Shown here: piece by piece, positions 1-7,017 of the stretch
How positions within the stretch are numbered: the first letter of the stretch is position 1
Layout: each line of letters opens with the position of its first letter
NCBI GenBank assembly: GCA_017533165.1
Contig: JAFXIM010000181.1
Coordinates: forward strand, 1 to 9,577
Source: Eggerthellaceae bacterium
Lineage (GTDB): Bacteria > Actinomycetota > Coriobacteriia > Coriobacteriales > Eggerthellaceae
DNA length: 9,577 bases
Direction of reading: 5' to 3'
Notes under the pieces: generated by a model
Told to the model about the DNA's origin: nothing
The model's input: only the letters and a program-made list of their open reading frames with translations
Database searches by the model: none
Translations under genes and position numbers: made by a program

Positions 1-406
1 AGACATCAATGAGCTTTTCGATGAGGCCGGCGGCCTTCTCCTTGCCAAAGGCAATCTCCATAGAGGTCTTATTAAAGGGGACGGGCATGTAGGTACCGTA
101 CCAGTCGGCGAGAACCCTGTGCTGATAGCTGGTCCATCCGCCAAAACGCCTCAGGTAAAAGAAGGCGCGCTGGTCATTGGTATGGAAAATGTGCGGCCCG
201 TAACGGTGCACCAAAATACCCGCATCGTCCTTTTCGTCATACATGTTGCCACCGATGTGGGGGCGTTTTTCATTGATAAGAACTCGAAGGCCTGAACGCT
301 CAGCAAGCTCACGAGCGCAGACGCTCCCGGCAAAACCGCTTCCGACAACCAAAGCGTCATAGTCTTCAGCTCGAACATCCTTGAAGTCAATGTAATTAAC
401 GGCCAT
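1..406 (-). CDS. glf: UDP-galactopyranose mutase, N-terminal part (runs off left edge)
   Basis: Encodes the first 135 residues of UDP-galactopyranose mutase, the FAD enzyme that interconverts UDP-galactopyranose and UDP-galactofuranose for cell-envelope or capsular galactofuranose. Seen in the translation: an FAD-binding GSGFAG loop at residues 22-27, an acidic residue ending the second strand followed by a family-typical RPHIGGNMYDE stretch (about 48-58), and the diagnostic YGPHIFHTN motif at 69-77. The ATG is at 404-406 and is preceded on this strand by a GAAAGGTG Shine-Dalgarno (411-418). The family is usually about 370-400 residues, so roughly two thirds lie beyond position 1. It is divergent from pta; no clear promoter for it could be picked out of the 180-base gap, although a TAAAAT box lies at 440-445. 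The identity is secure because the motifs are specific to this family. Confidence 0.95.
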   Translation of the reverse strand, partial: MAVNYIDFKDVRAEDYDALVVGSGFAGSVCARELAERSGLRVLINEKRPHIGGNMYDEKDDAGILVHRYGPHIFHTNDQRAFFYLRRFGGWTSYQHRVLADWYGTYMPVPFNKTSMEIAFGKEKAAGLIEKLIDV

Positions 407-586
407 TAGGCACCTTTCAAACGTTTTGCAATCCACAGTATTTTATCTGTTTGAAGATTAACTACGTGCAAGTTACGCCGTAATCATACAAACCGAATAA
501 TTCAGCCAATATCTCCTTTGGCGCAGTGCTTTGTTCGCTCATCATCTACTCTTTTCTCATACAGATCCCTCATGGAAAGGAGTCCG

Positions 587-1576
587 ATGAGTTCATTTCT
601 TCAAACCATGATCGAACGGGCCAAAGCCAGCAAGCAAACCATTGTCCTTCCCGAAGGCAAGGACGCGAGGACCCTGCAGGCAGCGGAAAAGATCATCGAG
701 CAGGACATCGCCAAGGTCATTGTCTTGGGAAATGCCGATGAGATAAAAGCAAGCGGGTATCATCTCGAAGGTGCGGAGATCATCGATCCGTCGACATCCG
801 AGATTCGCGAAGAACTCGCCAATCTTCTGTATGAAACGCGTAAGGCAAAGGGGATGACCCTTGAACAGGCTTTTGAGCTGATTGAAAACGTCCTGTACTT
901 CGGTGTAATGATGGTAAAAACCGGTCGTGCCGACGGCATGGTCGCTGGTGCCTGCCACTCTACAGGCGATGTGTTGCGCCCGTGTCTTCAAATTCTCAAA
1001 ACCGCACCCGGCGTTAAGCTGGTCAGCTCCTTCTTCATCATGATCGTACCCGACTGCGATCTCGGAGAAAACGGCACCTTCCTCTTCTCAGATTGCGGAC
1101 TGGAAGTGCAACCGGACGCGGAGCGCCTCGCTCATATCGCCGTCAACTCCGCCAAATCCTGGAAAACCCTCGTTGGCACCGAGCCTCAGGTTGCAATGAT
1201 CTCCCACTCCTCTTATGGTTCCGCAAAAAACGACGATGCGTTCAAGGTTGTCAAGGCAACGGCTCTGGCAAAGGAGCTCGACCCCGATATTGCGCTTGAT
1301 GGCGAACTTCAGCTCGATGCTGCCATCGTCCCCGAAATTGGCAAGGCAAAGGCACCTCAATCTCAAGTTGCCGGGCAGGCCAACGTACTCATCTTCCCCG
1401 ACTTAGACGCGGGAAACATTGGCTACAAGCTCGTTCAGCGGCTTGCGAAGGCCGAAGCATACGGACCGATCACTCAGGGTCTTGCTGCCCCGGTAAACGA
1501 TCTTTCCCGTGGATGCTCCGCTGATGACATCGTAGGCGTAGTTACCATTACTTGCGTGCAGGCACAAGCCAAATAG
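587..1576 (+). CDS. pta: Phosphate acetyltransferase
   Basis: Converts acetyl-CoA and phosphate to acetyl phosphate plus CoA in the cytoplasm; with acetate kinase this gives acetate and ATP. The 329-residue product is the short, single-domain (PTA_PTB) form without the N-terminal regulatory DRTGG domain of enterobacterial Pta. Visible family signatures are LPEGKDARTLQAA (21-33), the DGMVAGACHSTGDVLRP core (116-132) and the C-terminal PVNDLSRGCSADDI (302-315), with Ser307, Arg308 and Asp314 matching the catalytic Ser-Arg and Asp described in the Methanosarcina enzyme. The ATG at 587 is chosen because AAAGGAG (576-582) sits just upstream; the reading frame is open back to an ATG at 518, but those 23 extra residues look unlike the family and lack a ribosome site. 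A possible -10 (AATAAT, 496-501) has no convincing -35. It faces ackA across a shared terminator. Confidence 0.96.
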   Translation: MSSFLQTMIERAKASKQTIVLPEGKDARTLQAAEKIIEQDIAKVIVLGNADEIKASGYHLEGAEIIDPSTSEIREELANLLYETRKAKGMTLEQAFELIENVLYFGVMMVKTGRADGMVAGACHSTGDVLRPCLQILKTAPGVKLVSSFFIMIVPDCDLGENGTFLFSDCGLEVQPDAERLAHIAVNSAKSWKTLVGTEPQVAMISHSSYGSAKNDDAFKVVKATALAKELDPDIALDGELQLDAAIVPEIGKAKAPQSQVAGQANVLIFPDLDAGNIGYKLVQRLAKAEAYGPITQGLAAPVNDLSRGCSADDIVGVVTITCVQAQAK

Positions 1577-1598
1577 CTTACGGCAAACACGAATAGCA

Positions 1599-1627
1599 AG
1601 AAGGGCTTCCACAGCGGAAGCCCTTCT
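1599..1627. terminator. Hairpin terminator shared by convergent pta and ackA
   Basis: A perfect 12-bp inverted repeat (arms 1599-1610 and 1616-1627, 5-base loop) lies 22 bases after the pta stop and 27 bases after the ackA stop on the other strand. The stem is GC-rich towards its centre. The downstream T-tracts are modest on both strands (TGTTGT on plus, TGCTATT on minus), so it probably acts in both directions, but its strength is uncertain. Confidence 0.8.
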
Positions 1628-1654
1628 GTTGTATGCGAAGAATCTCGATCGGCA

Positions 1655-2854
1655 CTACATGCCTTCGTGAAGGATCTCGTAGGTATCACGCGCGATCATG
1701 TACTCCTCGTTAGTGGGAATGACGAGAATCTGAACCTGGGAATCATCCGTGGAAATCTCGCGCTCTCCTTTAGTCAGGCGATTCTTCTCTCGATCGAGAA
1801 CAATGCCCAAGGGCTGCAGGCCCGCAAAAATCATACGGCGCATCTTGTCGCAGTTCTCACCAACGCCAGCCGTCAACACAATGGCGTCGACACCACCCAT
1901 GACGGCAATGTATTGCCCAATGTACTTCTTTACGGAGTGCGAGTACATATCATAGGCAAGCTGGGAAAGCTCGTGCCCTGCCTCGGAAGCCTCTCGTATG
2001 GCACGCAGGTCATTTGACAAGCCGGAGATACCGAGCAGACCCGACTTCTTGTTCAAAAGGTCGTTCATCTCAGCGGAAGTAAGGCCCTCATGTTCCATCA
2101 CGAAGGGGACGATGGCGGGGTCGATGGCACCGCAGCGCGATCCCATCATAAGACCATCGAGAGGCGTCAGGCCCATTGACGTGTCAACCGCCACACCATG
2201 GTCGATTGCCGACATTGAGCAACCGTTTCCAAGATGGCAAGTAATCAACTTAAGATCATCCAAGGACTCGTCCAAAAAGTCAGCGGCACGCTGAGCGATA
2301 TAGCGATGAGAAGTGCCATGAGCGCCGTACTTTCGGATGCCGTACTTTTCATATAGATCGTAAGGCAAAGGATACATGTACGCCTTAGGCGGCAAGGTTT
2401 GGAAGTAGGACGTGTCAAAAACCGCGACCATAGGCTTGCCCGGCATTTGGCTTTGACAAGCATAGATGCCCATGAGAGCAGCCTTGTTATGCAACGGCGC
2501 AAGCTCTGCAAGCTCGTCAATCTTCGCGATGACGTCATCGTCAATGCGAACCGAACGGTCGAAGTACCTACCACCCTGAACTACACGATGACCAACAGCA
2601 TCGATTTCATCCAAAGACTCGATCGCCTTTGTTGGTCCGGAAATGAGCGCCTTAAGAACCAAGCCCATGGCCGCATCATGATTGGGCATGGGTACGTGAT
2701 CAAGTTGAGAAGCGCCACTCAGACCATGCTTATGGAAAGCATCATCTGAGCCAACGCGCTCACATATGCCCTTAGCGAGTACTTCCTGACGCTCAACGTT
2801 AATGAGCTGATACTTTAAGGAAGATGATCCTGCATTGATTACCAGTACGTTCAA
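1655..2854 (-). CDS. ackA: Acetate kinase (TTG start)
   Basis: Transfers phosphate from acetyl phosphate to ADP, yielding acetate and ATP. The 399-residue product has the normal family length and all landmarks: NAGSSSLKYQL (7-17), HRVVQGG (89-95), FDTSYF (146-151), YGAHGTSHRYI (176-186), the CHLGNGCSM loop (206-214) and TAGVGEN (328-334). Arg90, Asp147, His179, Arg240 and Glu383 correspond, one residue earlier, to Arg91, Asp148, His180, Arg241 and Glu384 of the Methanosarcina thermophila enzyme. The start is a TTG at 2852-2854: a GAGGAGG Shine-Dalgarno lies seven bases upstream, the protein begins exactly where the family does, and no in-frame ATG is better placed. It lies 97 bases after the HIT gene on the same strand; a TAAAAT box (2885-2890) could be its own -10 but has no good -35. 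Its 3' end faces pta. Confidence 0.97.
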   Translation of the reverse strand: MNVLVINAGSSSLKYQLINVERQEVLAKGICERVGSDDAFHKHGLSGASQLDHVPMPNHDAAMGLVLKALISGPTKAIESLDEIDAVGHRVVQGGRYFDRSVRIDDDVIAKIDELAELAPLHNKAALMGIYACQSQMPGKPMVAVFDTSYFQTLPPKAYMYPLPYDLYEKYGIRKYGAHGTSHRYIAQRAADFLDESLDDLKLITCHLGNGCSMSAIDHGVAVDTSMGLTPLDGLMMGSRCGAIDPAIVPFVMEHEGLTSAEMNDLLNKKSGLLGISGLSNDLRAIREASEAGHELSQLAYDMYSHSVKKYIGQYIAVMGGVDAIVLTAGVGENCDKMRRMIFAGLQPLGIVLDREKNRLTKGEREISTDDSQVQILVIPTNEEYMIARDTYEILHEGM

Positions 2855-2861
2855 CGATCTG

Positions 2862-2868
2862 CCTCCTC
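2862..2868 (-). promoter_or_regulatory. Ribosome binding site that fixes the TTG start of ackA
   Basis: GAGGAGG on the minus strand, seven bases before the TTG. It is a near-perfect anti-Shine-Dalgarno match at ideal spacing and is the main reason to accept a TTG rather than a downstream ATG. Confidence 0.8.
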
Positions 2869-2951
2869 AACATTCAATTAGTTAATTTTAGGCTGATAGT
2901 CGAAAGCCTGTTACCGTACCCATGCCTGATTCGGCGAATGGAAACGAACCG

Positions 2952-3305
2952 CTACGCAAGCGAAGGATTGCCGTCATTCATCTGCGCACCTCCAAGAACG
3001 TGGACATGCAGATGGTGGACGGACTGACAAGAATGATCATTGGTGTTAGCAAGCGTTCTAAAGCCCTCTTCCACAATGCCCTTTGCCTCTGCCACCTTCT
3101 GAACAGCACCAAACACTGCCACGAGATCTTCAGGAGACACGTTGTCGGCGATGTTGTCGTAGTGGTTCTTGGGGATGATCAGGGTATGAACCGGCATCAT
3201 GGGGCTGATGTCCTCGAAAGCAAGGACCCTCTCGTCTTCATACACCTTTGTCGAGGGAATATCCCCTCGAGCGATCTTACAAAACAGACAATCATCCTTT
3301 TGCAT
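2952..3305 (-). CDS. HIT-family (histidine triad) nucleotide-binding hydrolase, HinT-like
   Basis: A 117-residue HIT protein. The family hydrolyses phosphoramidate or acyl bonds on purine nucleotides such as AMP-lysine; the true physiological substrate is often unknown. The nucleophile motif is HLHVHVLGG, with the triad at His98, His100 and His102, and the N-terminal CLFCKIARGDIPS (6-18) is the typical HinT opening; the CxxC there (Cys6, Cys9) with His48 resembles the zinc site found in some bacterial members. Length is normal for HinT. ATG at 3303-3305 follows GGGAGAGGTG on the minus strand. It lies 38 bases after xseB with no hairpin between them, so it is probably co-transcribed with xseAB, and 97 bases ahead of ackA. 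No functional link to exonuclease VII is implied by the sequence. Confidence 0.93.
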   Translation of the reverse strand: MQKDDCLFCKIARGDIPSTKVYEDERVLAFEDISPMMPVHTLIIPKNHYDNIADNVSPEDLVAVFGAVQKVAEAKGIVEEGFRTLANTNDHSCQSVHHLHVHVLGGAQMNDGNPSLA

Positions 3306-3343
3306 GGTGCACCTCTCCCTGTTTTCCTCAATAGTCGTTTTGT

Positions 3344-3595
3344 TTAAGACAGGTTTGCATCACGAGCGGTATCGTCGGGTCCCGACTCAAACTCGCCCAT
3401 GAGAACTACCACTTTCTGCTCTGCGGCATCAAGGCGCTGCTTCATAGAACGCAGGAGCGTCACTCCGCGCTCATAACTGACAAGACTCTGCTCGAGTTCA
3501 AGCGAATTGCTCTCCAAAACGCTCACGATAGAATCTAACTCTGTCATAGCTTCGCGAAAGCTCAGCTCCTCTACCGGACGCGGGTTCTCGCTCAT
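3344..3595 (-). CDS. xseB: Exodeoxyribonuclease VII small subunit
   Basis: The 83-residue small subunit of exonuclease VII, which together with XseA degrades single-stranded DNA from both ends to oligonucleotides. The core LSFREAMTELDSIVSVLESNSLELEQSLVSYERG, split here as LSFREAMTELDSIV (11-24) and ELEQSLVSYERG (33-44), is the family signature of two helices, the second carrying the conserved L-E-x-S-L-x-x-Y-E-x-G pattern. A third, more variable helix (about 45-67) and an acidic tail follow. Its ATG overlaps the xseA stop in an ATGA arrangement (3592-3595), so translation is probably coupled to give matched amounts of the two subunits. Length is at the upper end of the usual 65-85 residues. 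Confidence 0.95.
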   Translation of the reverse strand: MSENPRPVEELSFREAMTELDSIVSVLESNSLELEQSLVSYERGVTLLRSMKQRLDAAEQKVVVLMGEFESGPDDTARDANLS

Positions 3596-4980
3596 AACAA
3601 CTCCTTCAAATTGTAGACACCAGTATCGACACGATTGGTCGACAACACATGCGAAACGACTTCGCCGTCACTTAACTGCAAAGTGAACTCATCCCCCGCC
3701 GAAATATCGTCAATTGATTTGACGAGGCGCCCATCCGCATCCCTTGCCATACCGTAGCCGCGGGCTATTACCGCAAGTGGCGAAAGGTCATTAAGACGCG
3801 ATGCGGTTAGTGCAATTTGACGCTTCCTGCACTCGAGCGCATCCTTAATGCCCCTGTCTAAACGGACAGAAACCGCTTCGATGCTAGCACGGTGGCGCGA
3901 AAACAGATTCGGCATCACCCGATACAGACGATCCTCTTTGCTATCGAGAAGAATTCGGTCTCTTTCAAGAGCTCGTGGAATAGCAAGGGGCAAACGAGAC
4001 GCAAGGTCATCGAACATAAGAGCATATGACGAAAACACGCTTTCCGGGCGGGAGAAGAGATCGCGTGCCAATACGCGATCAAGGTGGAGCTGCGATCGCT
4101 CTATACGCGACAAAAGACGCGACGACAAGCGTTGCGCGCATGAATCTACCTGAGCCGAGATGCTGGCCTGATCGGGGGCAACCGCCTCCGCAGCAGCAGT
4201 AGGCGTAGATGCACGAACATCAGCCACCATATCAGCAATAGAGGTGTCGGGCTCATGTCCGATACCGGTAACCACAGGTACGGAACAAGAGGCGATGCAG
4301 CGCGCCAAGCCTTCGTCATTAAAGGGCATCAGGTCCTCGAAGGAGCCTCCGCCACGAACGACAAGGACCACCTCAGCCCCATGCTGCACTACGCAGCGTA
4401 TGCCCTCCTGAAGATATCGTGGCGCCTGAGCGCCCTCGACGGGCACGCCTGCCAACATGACCTGTGCCATCGGGTAGCGCCTACGTAGCGTGCGAAGGAC
4501 GTCATGCACGGCTGCGCCACGAGGAGAAGTGACCAAACCTATCGCTAGCGGATATGCGGGCAAAGCCCTTTTACGCGAAGGTTCCATCAATCCCTCAGCC
4601 TGCAGCTTTTTCGCGAGTTCCGCCACCTGCATACGCAGCTTTCCCTCTCCCGCCAAAGACAGGGAAAAGGCCTCGAAGTTCATCCTTCCCTTAGCTGCAT
4701 AGAGCGTAAAACGACCCGTAATCTCCACGAGCGCGCCAACGCTCAAGCTCACGCCTGATGCGAGATAGCGATTGTTCCACATCATGCAGGGCAAAGAGGC
4801 CGACTTGTCCTTAATGGTGAAGTAGACAGCCTTGTACCCCGCCTTGTTCGACAGCTCGGAGACTTCGCCCACCATGCGCACAGTAACCGACTCAAGGGCT
4901 CCCTTCGCCAAAGCCATGGCAGCCGAAACGCTCAATGCAGATGAGTCATCTCGATCCCTTTGGTAGGACTCAGCAGGCAT
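3592..4980 (-). CDS. xseA: Exodeoxyribonuclease VII large subunit
   Basis: The catalytic subunit of exonuclease VII, a single-strand DNA exonuclease used in mismatch repair and DNA damage tolerance. The 462 residues show an N-terminal OB-fold (about 14-110, including VGEVSELSNKAGYKAVYFTIKD), then the nuclease domain with TSPRGAAVHD (151-160), RGGGSFEDLMPFND (209-222) and GIGHEPDTSIAD (239-250) followed by the RASTPTAAAE stretch; Asp160, Arg209, His242 and Asp245 are the conserved residues of this family. A long charged helical region (about 270-410) is the expected coiled coil where small subunits bind. The ATG at 4978-4980 is only 12 bases after the stop of the upstream zinc peptidase; its ribosome site is weak (AAGG about 10 bases away, AGGAG overlapping the preceding stop), suggesting coupled translation. 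The N-terminus aligns well with the family, supporting this start. Confidence 0.96.
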   Translation of the reverse strand: MPAESYQRDRDDSSALSVSAAMALAKGALESVTVRMVGEVSELSNKAGYKAVYFTIKDKSASLPCMMWNNRYLASGVSLSVGALVEITGRFTLYAAKGRMNFEAFSLSLAGEGKLRMQVAELAKKLQAEGLMEPSRKRALPAYPLAIGLVTSPRGAAVHDVLRTLRRRYPMAQVMLAGVPVEGAQAPRYLQEGIRCVVQHGAEVVLVVRGGGSFEDLMPFNDEGLARCIASCSVPVVTGIGHEPDTSIADMVADVRASTPTAAAEAVAPDQASISAQVDSCAQRLSSRLLSRIERSQLHLDRVLARDLFSRPESVFSSYALMFDDLASRLPLAIPRALERDRILLDSKEDRLYRVMPNLFSRHRASIEAVSVRLDRGIKDALECRKRQIALTASRLNDLSPLAVIARGYGMARDADGRLVKSIDDISAGDEFTLQLSDGEVVSHVLSTNRVDTGVYNLKELL

Positions 4981-4992
4981 AACGGTGCAGCC

Positions 4993-5649
4993 TTACTCCT
5001 GGCGCTGACCGAGAAGCCACAACAGCTGCAAAATAGAGGTGAGCGCAGCAGCCACATATGTAAAGGCACAGGCACGCAGGACCTTAGACGATGCAGTCAG
5101 TTCAACCTGAGCTGCACCTGCGTTGGTCAGGTACTTCATAGCGCGCCTCGAAGCATCAAACTCGACAGGGAGAGTGACCAGCTGAAAAAGCACCACCGCC
5201 GCATACATAACGATGGCAAGTAAGACAAGCTCGTTAACGTAGAGGAAGATGCCAAGCATAAGAAGGAAGATCCATGCGTTAGAGGCGAGGTTAACAGCGG
5301 GAACCAAGGCACCACGAATCTTCATAGGCGCGTAACCTTGGGCAAACTGGCAAGCATGACCAACCTCATGACAAGCGGTGGCCATAGCCGTAATGCTGCG
5401 ACCGTTGTAAACGCTCGGTGATAGAGAAATTGAATTAGACCGCGGGTCAAAGTGATCCTGGCCCTCTGCGCCGCTGTACACGCGAACGCCGGACACGCCA
5501 TGAGCAGAAAGCATAGCGTGTGCCATTTGAGCGCCGGTAAATCCACTTGCGCTGGCAACCTTGGAGTACTTCTTCAACGCGGAATTAACGCGCCAAGTGG
5601 CGATAGCACCAATGGCCAAGGTAAGAATGATGAATGTCCAATAACTCAT
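4993..5649 (-). CDS. Membrane zinc metallopeptidase, YugP / Zn_peptidase_2 family
   Basis: A 218-residue predicted membrane protein with a zinc-peptidase motif. An N-terminal hydrophobic segment (about 4-19) is followed by a soluble stretch carrying HFDPRSNSISLSP (66-78) and HEVGH at 94-98; the two histidines and Glu95 fit an HExxH zinc site, with VEFDASRRA (162-170, Glu163) as a likely third-ligand region. Hydrophobic segments at about 116-135, 139-158 and 192-213 suggest three further membrane helices. This order is that of the YugP family of Bacillus and relatives, whose substrate is not established. ATG at 5647-5649 follows AGGAG at eight bases. It is the first gene of the run leading into xseA (12-base gap) and has its own extended -10 promoter upstream. 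Confidence 0.9.
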   Translation of the reverse strand: MSYWTFIILTLAIGAIATWRVNSALKKYSKVASASGFTGAQMAHAMLSAHGVSGVRVYSGAEGQDHFDPRSNSISLSPSVYNGRSITAMATACHEVGHACQFAQGYAPMKIRGALVPAVNLASNAWIFLLMLGIFLYVNELVLLAIVMYAAVVLFQLVTLPVEFDASRRAMKYLTNAGAAQVELTASSKVLRACAFTYVAAALTSILQLLWLLGQRQE

Positions 5650-5690
5650 GTCTATCGCTCCTAATACGCTGACTTGCTTGTTTCAAACTA

Positions 5691-5699
5691 ATTATACCA
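5691..5699 (-). promoter_or_regulatory. Extended -10 promoter of the zinc peptidase / xseAB operon
   Basis: The minus strand reads TGGTATAAT, a consensus -10 hexamer (complement of 5691-5696) preceded by the TGn extension. The -35 region at 17-base spacing (CAGCCA) is poor, which is usual for extended -10 promoters. It lies about 42 bases before the gene start in a 150-base gap after rnd. No terminator for rnd could be identified in that gap, so some read-through is possible. Confidence 0.6.
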
Positions 5700-5803
5700 G
5701 ACAGGCGTACGGTTGGCTGATACATGGGCGTACCTTGATATAGCAACACACTTGCCGTAAGGCGACGGTCATCTGCAAGCTTCGGAGTACGTGAGGCTAT
5801 TGA

Positions 5804-6952
5804 TCACTGAACGCGTTCAACAACAAGCGTTCCACCCATGAGGCTTAACCGTATCTTTCCATCGAGAAGGTCCTGAAGCTCCTCGCCAACGATTGCCCTT
5901 CGCCACCCTCTCATTACGTCGACGTCGTCATAGTGACCGCGAGCCAAGTTACAGAGATCGTTGTGGCTCGCCAATGTTTGCATGGCGATGTCGTTCTCCT
6001 TCGCTCGCAAACGCACGAGTGAGGTCATGAGATCGAGCTCGGCATCGACGTTCGGCTCATTCTTGGTGCTTCTATCGTATTCGGGCCATTCCTCTGCGGG
6101 CAAATCCATTCCAGTGCAAATTAGCTTGACAACCATGCGCGCATCTCGCGTTGAAAGGCGATCCTTCATTCCGCGCACCATGAAGAGCTCGTCAATGCTA
6201 CGGGCATCACGTTTACACGCCTCGACGATCTGCTCATCAGTGAGAACCCACTTGCGCGGAATGTTGCGACGCCGGGCCTCAAGCTCACGCCACGCAGCAA
6301 GCTCGCGCGCAGCAGAGAGCTGCCTGCGAGAAAGAGAGGCTACACGCTTCAGACGCTTATAACGCAAACGCGGATCTTCCTGGTAGTTGGAAGGGTCGGT
6401 AAGCTCGGCAAAATCATTGTCAAGCCATGCAAGGCGCCCCTTCTCTTCCAAACGAGAGCGCATGCTGGCATACATCTCCGGAAGATAGATCACATCATCA
6501 GCTGCATAGGTGATCTGGGAATCCGACAGCGGCCTTTGGGACCAATCGGTAAACGAATCCGTCTTTTTCAGAGCTACGCCGCATACGGAATGAACCAATG
6601 CGGCATAACCGATCTGCAGGGTGTGTCCCAAAAGCGCAGCAGCCACCTGGGTGTCAAAAATGGGCTTAGGCAAAACACCGACCTCGCGGTACAGGATCTC
6701 CAAATCCTGACCACCAGCATGAAACAGCTTTACGATAGAGTCGTTATCAAACAGAACAGAGAGGCACTTGATGTTCTTGACGGAGAAAGGATCAACGATG
6801 ACAACCTCAGTATCAGTGGCCATCTGCAAAAGACAGAGTTTTGCATAATAGGTTTTCTCTCGAAGAAACTCAGTATCGATGGCAAGCACCGAAGAAGAGC
6901 GAGCTCGGTCAATGAACGCCTCGAACTCTTCCTGATTAGATATGTACTGCAA
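5804..6952 (-). CDS. rnd: Ribonuclease D (TTG start preferred; ATG at 6970 possible)
   Basis: A 3'-to-5' exoribonuclease of the DEDDy class that in other bacteria trims tRNA and small stable RNA 3' ends. Numbered from the TTG at 6950-6952 (382 residues), the catalytic set is Asp26 and Glu28 in AIDTEF, Asp83 in HAGGQDLEIL, and Tyr149 with Asp153 in YAADDVIYL; these are spaced exactly as in E. coli RNase D (D28, E30, D85, Y151, D155). An HRDC domain follows at about 207-284 (LSRRQLSAARELAAWRE, then RNIPRKWVLTDEQIVE), and the C-terminal third resembles a second, weaker HRDC-like region. The TTG is preferred because AAGGAT lies about five bases upstream and the product then opens with the family-typical QYISNQEE; the ATG 18 bases earlier has no clear ribosome site. 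Divergent from the lipid kinase gene. Confidence 0.93.
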   Translation of the reverse strand: MQYISNQEEFEAFIDRARSSSVLAIDTEFLREKTYYAKLCLLQMATDTEVVIVDPFSVKNIKCLSVLFDNDSIVKLFHAGGQDLEILYREVGVLPKPIFDTQVAAALLGHTLQIGYAALVHSVCGVALKKTDSFTDWSQRPLSDSQITYAADDVIYLPEMYASMRSRLEEKGRLAWLDNDFAELTDPSNYQEDPRLRYKRLKRVASLSRRQLSAARELAAWRELEARRRNIPRKWVLTDEQIVEACKRDARSIDELFMVRGMKDRLSTRDARMVVKLICTGMDLPAEEWPEYDRSTKNEPNVDAELDLMTSLVRLRAKENDIAMQTLASHNDLCNLARGHYDDVDVMRGWRRAIVGEELQDLLDGKIRLSLMGGTLVVERVQ

Positions 6953-7017
6953 GATGATCCTTACTTCCATTGCAACTCGTTTGTAGTACCATCAAGATAC
7001 CGAGTGAAAGGATACCC

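Noticed and set aside
462..509. Possible 15-residue leader peptide (TTG start, AAAGGAG at 513-519, minus strand) upstream of glf
   Set aside because: The spacing between the AAAGGAG and the TTG is only three bases, there is no promoter or attenuator around it, and such short frames arise by chance.
518..586. N-terminal extension of pta from an upstream ATG
   Set aside because: The added 23 residues do not resemble the family and the AAAGGAG site sits at the internal ATG at 587.
407..586. Promoters for glf and pta in the divergent gap
   Set aside because: Single -10-like boxes exist (TAAAAT at 440-445 minus, AATAAT at 496-501 plus) but neither has an acceptable -35 or TGn extension, so I did not call them.
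5704..5738. Direct repeat of GGCGTAC in the gap between rnd and the zinc peptidase, sharing GGCGTACCTT with the terC leader
   Set aside because: The shared ten bases lack the GGGGAGTAG core and any terminator nearby, so a second riboswitch is not supported; probably chance.
6970..7017. N-terminal extension of the lipid kinase from an ATG at 6970
   Set aside because: The GTG at 7018 has a good AAAGGA site and begins exactly at the first strand of the fold; the extension adds unrelated residues.
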